In this document: positions 1 through 5,744 of the stretch, one piece after another
How positions within the stretch are numbered: position 1 is the stretch's first letter
Layout of the letters: the number at the start of each line of letters is the position of its first letter
Assembly: GCA_041908765.1 (NCBI GenBank)
Contig: JAYREU010000054.1
Span: 1 to 5,806, forward strand
Direction: 5' to 3'
From: CAYUST01 sp041908765
GTDB lineage: Bacteria; Patescibacteriota; Gracilibacteria; Absconditabacterales; Absconditicoccaceae
DNA length: 5,806 nt
Translations under genes and position numbers: made by a program
The notes under the pieces: generated by a model
What the model saw: only the letters and a program-made list of their open reading frames with translations
Databases searched by the model: none
Told to the model about the DNA's origin: nothing

Positions 1-222
1 CTGATGGAAAAACTTGAACACATGATCACCCATGATGCAGAGTGTCCTGATCTAGCACAACAGATCAACGCTGCAATGGGATTATTGAAATCACTCAACA
101 TGAATGTACTCAAGTTTCATTTATTAACGACAGGCGCTAAGCAAATGTCAGATAAGAACAAGAAGAGAGAAAAATTTGTAGATGAGTTTGTGAAAATGTG
201 GGATGTGTCTCAAAGAAAATAG
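1..222 (+). CDS. CsoR/FrmR-family (DUF156) transcriptional repressor, 5' end cut by window
   Basis: This is the C-terminal part of a small all-helical DNA-binding repressor of the CsoR/RcnR/FrmR family, whose members release DNA on binding Cu(I), Ni/Co, sulfur species or formaldehyde. Visible are the core helix with CPD and QQINAAMGLL (Cys at residue 15 counted from the ATG at position 4) and the second ligand motif KFHLL (His 40), followed by the usual charged C-terminal helix. Family members carry about 25 more N-terminal residues (RL..I.GQ) before the segment seen here, and the frame is open to position 1. The ATG at 4 is therefore probably internal and the gene starts outside the window. 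The third copper ligand of CsoR, a Cys four residues after the His, is Thr here; a Cys/His pair without it is closer to FrmR-type sensors, so the inducer cannot be assigned. It has no in-frame UGA and ends in TAG. The next gene follows after 27 nt, suggesting co-transcription. Confidence 0.8.
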   Translation: MMEKLEHMITHDAECPDLAQQINAAMGLLKSLNMNVLKFHLLTTGAKQMSDKNKKREKFVDEFVKMWDVSQRK

Positions 223-249
223 AGATACCTTTATCACTTTCCAAATTTC

Positions 250-657
250 ATGCAGTATAAATCGATCATTTGGTACGGTATAGGAAGTTATCTCACTACC
301 ATGGTCGTGGGAATTATATATGCATTGATAGCATGAGTTGATATGACTACTACTGACATGCCAGACGAACTTTGGTATGCAAGTGTATTGATAGCATTGG
401 TAGTGACGCTACTTCGATGCGTACTCTATTTCTCCCAGAGAAGAGCATATGCTACTATGGCGCATGGTTTGCAATTCGGTGTATGAGTCGTCCTGCTTTC
501 TTTCTTTCTGGATGCAATCATGTGGCTTCCCTTTGTTTCACAATCTGGCTCATATGACCAACTCATTAGCTACTATAGTGACCGAAGATTTTGGGTGACC
601 CTGGTAGTTATTATCGTGTGATGTGGCGTAGTGTGATCAAGTTTTCACAAAAAATAG
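250..657 (+). CDS. four-helix integral membrane protein of unknown function (code 25)
   Basis: This 135-residue protein is continuous only when UGA is read as glycine; UGA falls at residues 29, 79, 124 and 129. Four hydrophobic segments are visible at about 7-29, 42-60, 77-96 and 114-131. They are joined by short loops, the longest holding the acidic stretch DMTTTDMPDE (31-40) and a basic patch with QRRAY (63-67). The tail ends in HKK and the stop is TAG. I do not recognise the family. The ATG at 250 gives a complete first helix; the next ATG, at 301, would cut it in half. No Shine-Dalgarno sequence precedes the start. The gene lies 27 nt behind the CsoR/FrmR-like repressor and ahead of a strong terminator, so it may be the last gene of the repressor's transcript and possibly its target, for example a metal or stress-related membrane protein. 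That role rests on position alone. Under the standard code only meaningless fragments remain. Confidence 0.75.
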
Positions 658-686
658 ACACCTTTGTAAGAGGTAAGAGAACAACC

Positions 687-714
687 AAAAAAAGCGACCG
701 GAGGTCGCTTTTTT
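687..714. terminator. bidirectional intrinsic terminator between convergent genes
   Basis: A perfect GC-rich stem, GCGACC (694-699) with GGTCGC (703-708), closes a 3-nt loop. It is flanked by seven A residues on the left and six T residues on the right, which also extend the stem by A-T pairs. Read on either strand, the hairpin is followed by a U-tract. It can therefore end the repressor/membrane-protein transcript (stop at 657) and the metK transcript (stop at 728) arriving from the other side. Confidence 0.88.
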
Positions 715-727
715 GATATCGGTTTTT

Positions 728-1831
728 TTATGCGAGCACTTGTTCCCAAGAGACGTCGTTTCTGCCAAAGTGACCGTAGGATGCGGTTTTTTGATAGATG
801 GGTTGTTTGAGATGCAAGAATGCAATGATACCTGCAGGAGAAAGATCAAAGCTTTTCTTGATTCGTTGTTCAATTTCTTTGGTAGATCGTTGTTCTGTAC
901 CAAAGGTCTCTACATGCACACTTACGGGTTGTGCCACGCCAATTGCATACGAGAGTTGGACTTCACACCTACTCGCTCGACCTTCTGCCACAATACGTTT
1001 CGCAAGATATCTTGCCATATAGGCTGCAGATCTATCTACTTTGGTAGGATCTTTCCCAGAGAATGCACCCCCTCCGTGTCTTCCTACACCTCCATAGGTG
1101 TCGACAATAATTTTTCTGCCCGTAAGTCCTGTATCACCATGGGGACCTCCGATGACAAACGTCCCCGTAGGATTGATATGAAAGATAGTGTCGGCATCAA
1201 TGAGTTCACCTGCAATTGGGAGAATAACATGTTTCTTGATATCAGCATGCAGTTGCGTTTGACTGACTTCTGGTCCATGTTGTGTAGAGAGGACAATTGT
1301 ATCAATTCTCATGGGTTTTCCATGTTCGTCATAGGCAATAGTGACTTGTGTTTTGCCATCCGGACGTAGATATCACAAAATTTGCTGGCTTCTGACGTCA
1401 TGAAGTTGTTTTGCTAATCTATGTGCATACCAGATGGGAGCTGGCATAAGATCTGGTGTTTCATCACAGGCAAACCCATACATCAATCCTTGATCACCTG
1501 CGCCTCAGGTGTCCACCCCTTGTGCAATATCGGGTGATTGCGTATGAATCAAATCGGTGATAGCACAGGTATGTCCGTCAAAAAAAAGATCAGGTCTATC
1601 ATATCCTATGTCGATGATAGTTTTTCTGGCAACTTCGGCGTGATTTACCTGTGCAGTTGAGGTGATTTCACCTGCAATCGTGAGATGATCGGTGGTGACC
1701 AAGCACTCGCAAGCTACTCTCGCATGGGGATCTTGGGAGAGATAGGCATCGAGAAGGGCATCAGAAATTTGATCACAGAGTTTGTCTGGATGTCCAGCAG
1801 CAACAGATTCTGAGGTAATGAGACGGGGCAT
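728..1831 (-). CDS. metK: S-adenosylmethionine synthetase (methionine adenosyltransferase), code 25
   Basis: This cytosolic enzyme makes S-adenosylmethionine from methionine and ATP, releasing phosphate and pyrophosphate. The 367-residue reading is somewhat shorter than the usual 380-400. Family signatures appear in order: GHPDK at 13-17 (catalytic His 14), QGVD just before GAGDQGLMYG (110-119), LRPDGKTQVT near 155, STQH at 182-185, GGPHGDTGLTGRK from about 229, the phosphate-binding GGGAFSGKD at 253-261 followed by KVDRSAAY, and the C-terminal YGHFGR. Two in-frame UGA codons occur, at residues 109 (1507-1505) and 153 (1375-1373), both inside conserved sequence that aligns uninterrupted across them. 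They are read as Gly rather than as damage. The start gives the standard MPRLITSESVAAGHPDK N-terminus. The 20 nt before the ATG are pyrimidine-rich with no Shine-Dalgarno. Upstream lies a SAM-responsive leader, so expression is probably shut off by the product. The stop is TAA, next to a shared terminator. Confidence 0.97.
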
Positions 1832-1851
1832 AAGAAGGAAAAAAAAAGAAT

Positions 1852-1878
1852 AAAAAAAACTTTTCGTGAGAGAAAAGT
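1852..1878 (-). terminator. riboswitch-controlled intrinsic terminator in metK leader
   Basis: On the minus strand ACTTTTC (1878-1872) and GAAAAGT (1865-1859) form a perfect 7-bp stem with loop TCTCAC, and the 3' arm runs directly into eight T residues (1859-1852). It ends 20 nt before the metK start codon. Its 5' arm is shared with an antiterminator that uses bases from the upstream aptamer, so it is the expected OFF-state element of the SAM riboswitch. Confidence 0.85.
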
Positions 1879-1917
1879 CTATTACATAACCTGTGGCTGT
1901 GTGTAATATCTTTCCCC
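1870..1917 (-). promoter_or_regulatory. antiterminator hairpin of the metK riboswitch
   Basis: The 3' half of the aptamer can re-pair with the terminator's 5' arm. GGGGAAAG (1917-1910) pairs with CTTTTCTC (1877-1870) with two G-U pairs, and TATTACA (1908-1902) pairs perfectly with TGTAATA (1886-1880). These are separated by a small internal loop, giving about 15 pairs around a 15-nt loop. The structure would destroy aptamer helices P4 and P1 and also occupy the terminator stem. That is the arrangement expected for transcriptional control, ON without ligand and OFF with SAM. Confidence 0.72.
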
Positions 1918-2007
1918 TGATGGGGTAGGAGGGAGCACCTGGTTGGTTTGGGCCAACTGGTTGCTTGGACAGTCATAGAGCCTAATCTCTCGTGTCCATC
2001 TGGATAT
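1906..2007 (-). ncRNA. SAM-I clan (S-box type) riboswitch aptamer upstream of metK
   Basis: The minus-strand leader has the conserved SAM-I core in order: GGCTCTATGA, GCAACC, GGTGC and GAAAGAT. By hand it folds as follows. P1 is ATATC (2007-2003) with GATAT (1910-1906). P2a is TGGAC (1998-1994) with GTCCA (1970-1966). A kink-turn-like junction containing ATGA leads to P2b, AGAG (1990-1987) with CTCT (1980-1977). P3 is ACC..GTTGG (1961-1953) with CCAAC..GGT (1946-1937), flanked by the conserved GC/GC pairs. P4 is CCCC (1925-1922) with GGGG (1917-1914). The P2 loop TAGG (1984-1981) complements CCTA (1929-1926) between P3 and P4, which is the diagnostic SAM-I pseudoknot. The aptamer class binds S-adenosylmethionine, and the downstream gene makes SAM. 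P1 is short (5 bp) and P2 departs from the common GGAGGGA sequence, so a plain consensus search may score it low. Confidence 0.85.
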
Positions 2008-2015
2008 GCGTATGA

Positions 2016-2090
2016 TGTATATATTTTTTATGTCCTATTGCAAGCAGTTACAAAAACATTTGTATTTATCTCAGAATTTGGTATTGTCAA
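2016..2090 (-). promoter_or_regulatory. candidate promoters for the metK leader transcript
   Basis: Two sigma-70-like pairs lie just upstream of the riboswitch on the minus strand. The outer one has TTGACA (2090-2085), a 16-nt spacer and TAAATA (2068-2063). The inner one has TTGCAA (2043-2038), a 16-nt spacer and TATACA (2021-2016), which would start the RNA only a few bases before P1. The outer -35 is perfect but its -10 is weak; the inner pair is average at both boxes. I cannot tell which is used. The DedA start codon lies about 35 nt beyond the outer -35 on the opposite strand, so its promoter must overlap this region. Confidence 0.4.
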
Positions 2091-2125
2091 ATTGTTTAGA
2101 TGATAGATTGCGTATGATTGAAGTG

Positions 2126-2737
2126 ATGATAGATTTTTTGTTGTGATTGGTCCGTGATATTGGTTATCCTGGTGTTGCTTTGGCCATGATGATAGAAAGC
2201 TTTTTTGCGCCGATTCCTTCTGAAGCAATCATGCCTTTGGCGGGTTTTTTGGCTGCACAGGGGAGTATGGACCTTTGGACGTTAGCTATTGTAGGTGGTG
2301 TAGCGAGTTATGTGGGAACCTTACCATTCTATTTCCTGGGCTATCGAGGAAATAGACAAAAGATCAACAAATGGCTTGAGAAATATGGGAAATGGTTATT
2401 CATCAAACCAGGTGAAGTGGAAGAAGCGTTTAGTTGGTTCCATACGTATGGCAAAGCATTGGTGTTTTTCGGGCGCTTGGTACCTATTATCCGTACAGTA
2501 ATTTCGTTTCCTGCATGATGTGTAAAGATGCCCTTTTTTCAGTTTAGTGCCTATACGATCGCGTGATCGGTCTTGTGGAGTGGTCTTTTGGCTTGGGCAT
2601 GATTTTTGTTGTGAGAACACTGGGACAAGGTAGGTACTATGGTGGGTAAATACGAACATCTCATTTTGGTGCTCTTGATCATTTGATGTGTTGCGTATGT
2701 GACCTATTTGTTTGACCAGAGGAAAAAGAGGAGATAA
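2126..2737 (+). CDS. DedA-family (SNARE-associated/VTT domain) membrane protein, code 25
   Basis: DedA proteins are polytopic inner-membrane proteins; characterised members are implicated in moving lipid carriers such as undecaprenyl phosphate, or phospholipids, across the membrane. The 203-residue reading shows the family order: N-terminal GYPGVALAMMIESFFAPIPSE (13-33) with Glu 24, the re-entrant region around SYVGTLPFYFLGYRG (61-75), the signature FGRLVPIIRT (115-124) with Arg 117 and Arg 123, then PAG and KMPF (129-137), YTIAGS and LWSGLLAW, and a last helix at about 179-196 before the basic tail RKKRR. UGA encodes residues 7, 131, 147, 159, 163 and 187. Several of these are glycines conserved in the family (PAG, AGS, LLGE), which supports Gly as the reading. 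ATG 2126 gives a normal-length N-terminus; ATG 2114, four codons upstream and in frame, is an equally possible start. The stop is TAA. The lipoprotein gene follows after 38 nt with no terminator between. Confidence 0.92.
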
Positions 2738-2739
2738 AG
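2712..2739 (+). promoter_or_regulatory. possible internal promoter for the lipoprotein gene
   Basis: At the end of the DedA gene, TTGACC (2712-2717) is followed after 17 nt by TAAAGC (2735-2740). The -35 matches 5 of 6 consensus bases, but the -10 matches only about half. It would start transcription some 30 nt before the lipoprotein ATG. Read-through from the DedA gene is an equally good explanation, since no terminator separates them. Confidence 0.25.
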
Positions 2740-2775
2740 CGTGTACTTCATTTTTTTACTCTCATTTTTCATACA

Positions 2776-4275
2776 ATGCACTTTTCATTACCTAAAAGAA
2801 TTTGCTTGAGTGGGTATTTTGTGGTTGCTTTACTTTTGACAGGCTGTCTCCCGGCACCTACACCTGGGGAGAAAGGAAGCGCTGTTCCTGCGTGATTTGA
2901 TGTGAGTAAAGTAACTTGTCCTGGTATTGATGAAGCAAGAAAAAATGTTTTGACTACCTATGATGCAATTTTGCAAGAAACAAGCGATACGTATCTCGCT
3001 GCTATCAAAGCGTTTGAGACTGATCTCAATGCATGTCTCGAAGGTATCTGGAAAAAAGGACCTTGTGATGACCAATGGGAAGAGTTGCAGAAGGCGTATA
3101 AAGAGGTTTCTGCACAGGTCTCGGATGATAATTTATACAACACCTACAAAGCAGCAAAGGGGAAGCGAGATGCATGTTTTGCCAAAGTAAAAGCTGATGA
3201 CTATACAGAACGGAAAGACACCAATACAAATAAAGAAAAAATGTGTAGGGATGATTTTCAACAAGCACGTGATGCTGCTGAACGTCTCTATTATGAAACA
3301 AGAAATACTGCCAAGGCGCAACGTGATGCTGCATTGGCTGCGCTAGATGCGTTGCAAAAAGAGTGTAACAAACCCAAAACAGGTGCTACAGCAGGTGAGG
3401 GTACGGTAGGTGTAGCTAATGCGGGTGGCGAAGGAGATGGTACCACGCCTCCTGTCCAAGAAATCACGCCAGATGCTGCAGTATGTCAGCCTACGGCAAC
3501 ACCGCCTACTACTACCACTACGCCAGGAACTGCAACTATTCCCTGAGCGAACACACAACCTCGTACAGGCAAATCACCTGATATGACTCACAAAGATATC
3601 CTCAAAGAACTTTTACAAGCAGCAGCAGAAGATGTCGTAGGTAGTCCTATTCCGGTGAGTGCTATTTCAGACAAAGTCTTCGCAGTGATGGTTTGCGCTA
3701 AAATTAGATCTCGTTTGGCAGAACTCGAAATTGATATGTCTGATGCACAGCTTGGGGGTCAAAGAAGCAAAGAAATTAGATTACGTAGAAAGATAGGGGA
3801 CTACAATCACGCTATGCAGGTATGGTGTGCTATCGCAGAAGGGAGACCTCCTGTACAACTCCAACAAGAGATGCAAGTGATCAAAGACGCAGAGTTTGAT
3901 GAAAAAACAATCTGTGAAACAGCAGAGTCTTGTGGTGAACCCGCATGTTGTAGCTCTACAGAACTAGGGAGATGGACGTGTACCGATGGTGTATGTGTCG
4001 CAGAGAAAATTACCTGCCCTGACGCAAGTCAGTGTGGAGGACAACCACCGTATTGTTTCAAGATGACCCAAGTGATATCCTACCAAGGTAAGTACTTACC
4101 CGTTGACCAACTCCACAAGTTCCAAGGTGATGAGTGTGATTTGGCAGAACACCGACATGCAAATGCTTGATCAGCCACCAGTACGGATGGTACGGTCTTC
4201 CCAGATACGGACGAATGTGGTTATGGTAAAACTGCACAGATGCCCGTGCTTTCGGTGCCTATGAAGGTTGAGTAA
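2776..4275 (+). CDS. large Cys-rich lipoprotein with coiled-coil-like N-terminal half (code 25), family not recognised
   Basis: This 499-residue protein is broken into pieces by UGA at residues 40, 257 and 465 under the standard code. The N-terminus is a lipoprotein signal: basic KR at 7-8, a hydrophobic stretch at 11-21 and the lipobox LTGC with lipid-acceptor Cys 24. Export and membrane anchoring are thus expected. Residues 43-215 are rich in Ala, Lys, Glu, Asp and Gln, with repeated patterns such as QQARDAAERLYYE and AQRDAALAALDALQKE, suggesting long helices or a coiled coil with Cys at intervals. A Pro/Thr/Gly linker (about 215-270) leads to a second helical domain (270-375). Next comes a knot of nine Cys between 380 and 427, including SCGEPACC, RWTCTDGVC and QCGGQPPYC, and two later DEC motifs. 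Excluding Cys 24, the mature chain has about 20 Cys, an even number suited to disulfides. I do not recognise the family; a surface or adhesion role is only a guess. It ends in TAA 3 nt from the converging TerC gene. Confidence 0.85.
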
Positions 4276-4278
4276 CTC

Positions 4279-5157
4279 CTATTCCAATGGTGCTTTCTTC
4301 TTCGACAGAAATTTGATACTGATAAGCTCCAAAAAGAGCAGGAAGATAGGCAAGATAACAAAATAGAGCCAAGCCGGATGTTGTGCGATATACTCATGCA
4401 CCAAGTGCCCAAAAAGCAACATCACCAGCAACAATCATAGCAATACCGTGATAATACTGAAATAGTTTTCACCTATCCATACCTTAATTTTCTGTTCATC
4501 TGCTTGGGGAATAATTTTGTGATGCAATCGACCAAAGAGAAGCGTGACTACTACAAACACAATATTCATCATATTGATCCAGTTGAATGCTCATGACACC
4601 TCGTGTGTGCCACTGAGCAACATTTCAATAGCCACAAAAAGGATAATAAACAGACCCAACCATTGAATCTGCGGATAGGTCTCCAATTTTTTCGCAATAT
4701 AATTGGAGGCGAGCATCATCAACAAGATTGAAAACACCAATCAGATAGCCAGTACCGTGTAGTTTTCTTTGGCTGCGCCGGCAACTGCGAGGACGTTGTC
4801 GAGGCTGAGTGAGATATCTGCAATCAAAATCGTGGTAACCGCTCATCGAAATGTTTTGGTCTCTTTGACACCACCTTCTTGGTGAGCTGGTACTCTGAGT
4901 TCCTTATAAAATTTCCATACGACATAGAGCAACAACACGCCACCGAGCACTTTGAGACCGATAATCTGGGTCAACAACACAGCTATCGATGAAAAAATAA
5001 TTCTCAAAATCGTAGCACCTGCGATACCTACCCCTATGATTTTCTTCCTCAAATGCGCAGGAAATCATTTGGTAGCCATGCCAATGATAATTGCATTATC
5101 GCCACTGAGGACGATATCTATGATAATGACGTTGAGAACGGCTAAGAAAAATTCCAT
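4279..5157 (-). CDS. TerC-family integral membrane protein, predicted Mn2+ exporter (code 25)
   Basis: TerC/YkoY/YjbE-type proteins are multi-helix membrane proteins; several bacterial members export manganese and protect against metal overload. The 292-residue reading has the two hallmark acidic motifs inside membrane helices: LSGDNAIIIGMA (17-28) and ADISLSLDNVLAVAGAAK (113-130), whose Asp-Asn pairs are thought to bind metal. About eight or nine hydrophobic segments are visible, including 1-18, 40-62, 66-84, 133-151, 166-184, 194-209, 232-252 and 263-282. The first 190 residues match the YjbE-like core. The remaining 100 add about three helices and a basic KKK tail, giving a length nearer to Alx/TerC. 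UGA encodes residues 31, 105, 139, 189 and 241. The start yields the usual MEFFLAVLNVIIIDIVLSGDN opening. No Shine-Dalgarno is present. The upstream gene ends 21 nt before, so the pair is probably one operon. I saw no yybP-ykoY manganese riboswitch in the 21-nt gap or before the upstream gene. Confidence 0.92.
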
Positions 5158-5178
5158 GAAGTGAAAATATGTATAAAA

Positions 5179-5637
5179 CTAAAGTGACTTGGTAAAAGTT
5201 GCAACAATAGTGGTCGAGATGGATTCAAGGGATAAAGTTTGTTTATCAAGTTTGACTAGTTTATAATAGGTATGTATACCTTTGTTGGGGGATGCGATAT
5301 TCAAATAGATGCTATCTCCTTCATATTCATAGGGAAACGCGGGGAGTGGATGCGAGCTATCAAAAACACTTCGAAGACAATCACGTGTTTGATCATCTTG
5401 TTGTTCTTGGCACGTGCCTCATTCAGTAAATATGAGGGTAGTAGAGGAGTCGCTCCCCTGCCATGTGCCAACTAAGTCGGGGAGGGATAATCAAACTTCG
5501 TTGTTCACTTGAAGAGGCGATGCAGGATTTAGTCGTTTGTGGACCATTGGCCAACTGAGAAAAAGCCCCAAGGTGACGATGATAATAGTTAAATGACGAA
5601 CGACTTTCTTTTCTTCGTGAGTGACGGAGAGATCCAT
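5179..5637 (-). CDS. membrane-anchored lipocalin-like protein (code 25)
   Basis: This 152-residue protein has a basic N-terminus (KKVVR, 10-14), one transmembrane segment (about 15-32) and a C-terminal domain predicted to lie outside the cytoplasm. The domain begins with LPDLVGTWQG (52-61), then LIFTEGGTC (68-76), YEYEGDSIYL (103-112) and two further short beta-like stretches ending near TLSLES. A GxW motif followed by alternating strands and a turn resembles small lipocalin-like domains; this is pattern recognition, not a proven family match. Cys 76 and Cys 87 could form a disulfide. UGA encodes residues 49 and 73; without them the domain is lost. ATG 5637 is the only ATG that keeps a short cytoplasmic tail; the frame is also open to a TTG at 5694, which would add 19 residues. 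The stop is TAG and the TerC-family gene starts 21 nt later, so the two are probably co-transcribed and may act together at the membrane. Its ligand is unknown. Confidence 0.72.
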
Positions 5638-5706
5638 GATGTATGGAGAAGTAAAATGACTTTCTTGTACTAGTGAAAAGTTGGAGGTTTGCAAATTGAA
5701 AAGGTA

Positions 5707-5736
5707 TTGACTTGTTTTATAAGATATGTATATTAT
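5707..5736 (+). promoter_or_regulatory. plus-strand sigma-70-like promoter near the right edge
   Basis: TTGACT (5707-5712), an 18-nt spacer and TATTAT (5731-5736) match the consensus at 5 of 6 bases in each box. It points out of the window. The 70 nt after it hold no supportable start codon: the ATG at 5749 meets TAG after ten codons. Any gene it drives therefore begins beyond the edge or has a long leader. It overlaps the minus-strand promoter candidates, so the two directions may compete. Confidence 0.42.
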
Positions 5737-5744
5737 AGAAACAA
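5716..5744 (-). promoter_or_regulatory. candidate promoter for the lipocalin-like/TerC operon
   Basis: On the minus strand TTGTTT (5744-5739) and TATAAA (5721-5716) are separated by exactly 17 nt, giving a leader of about 70 nt before the ATG at 5637. A perfect TATAAT also occurs at 5737-5732 but has no good -35 at the right distance. Either could serve. No metal riboswitch fold was recognised in the leader. Confidence 0.38.

Noticed and set aside
372..557. Plus-strand 61-codon open frame MVCKCIDSIG
   Set aside because: It lies in another frame over the four-helix membrane protein, which has coherent transmembrane segments under code 25.
713..1369. A 218-codon plus-strand open frame opposite metK
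   Set aside because: It lies entirely antisense to a certain metK gene, has a biased Cys/Ser-rich composition typical of antisense shadows, and resembles no family.
728..1831. metK as a pseudogene with two nonsense mutations
   Set aside because: All catalytic motifs are intact, there are no frameshifts, and neighbouring genes show the same UGA pattern, so recoding is the better explanation.
1773..1976. Minus-strand 67-codon open frame across the metK leader
   Set aside because: It overlaps the riboswitch and terminator and runs into metK in another frame; the RNA structure explains the sequence better.
3583..4170. A separate gene starting at ATG 3583
   Set aside because: The upstream frame is the same and is interrupted only by UGA at 3544, so under code 25 this is the interior of the lipoprotein.
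4625..4846. Minus-strand frame beginning MSGYHDFDCRY
   Set aside because: It is a frame-shifted shadow of the TerC gene, whose real frame reads through UGA with the conserved ADISLSLDNVLA motif.
250..5637. UGA as tryptophan (Mycoplasma-type code 4)
   Set aside because: UGA sites fall at family glycines such as PAG and AGS in DedA, and normal TGG Trp codons occur where Trp is expected; Gly fits better.
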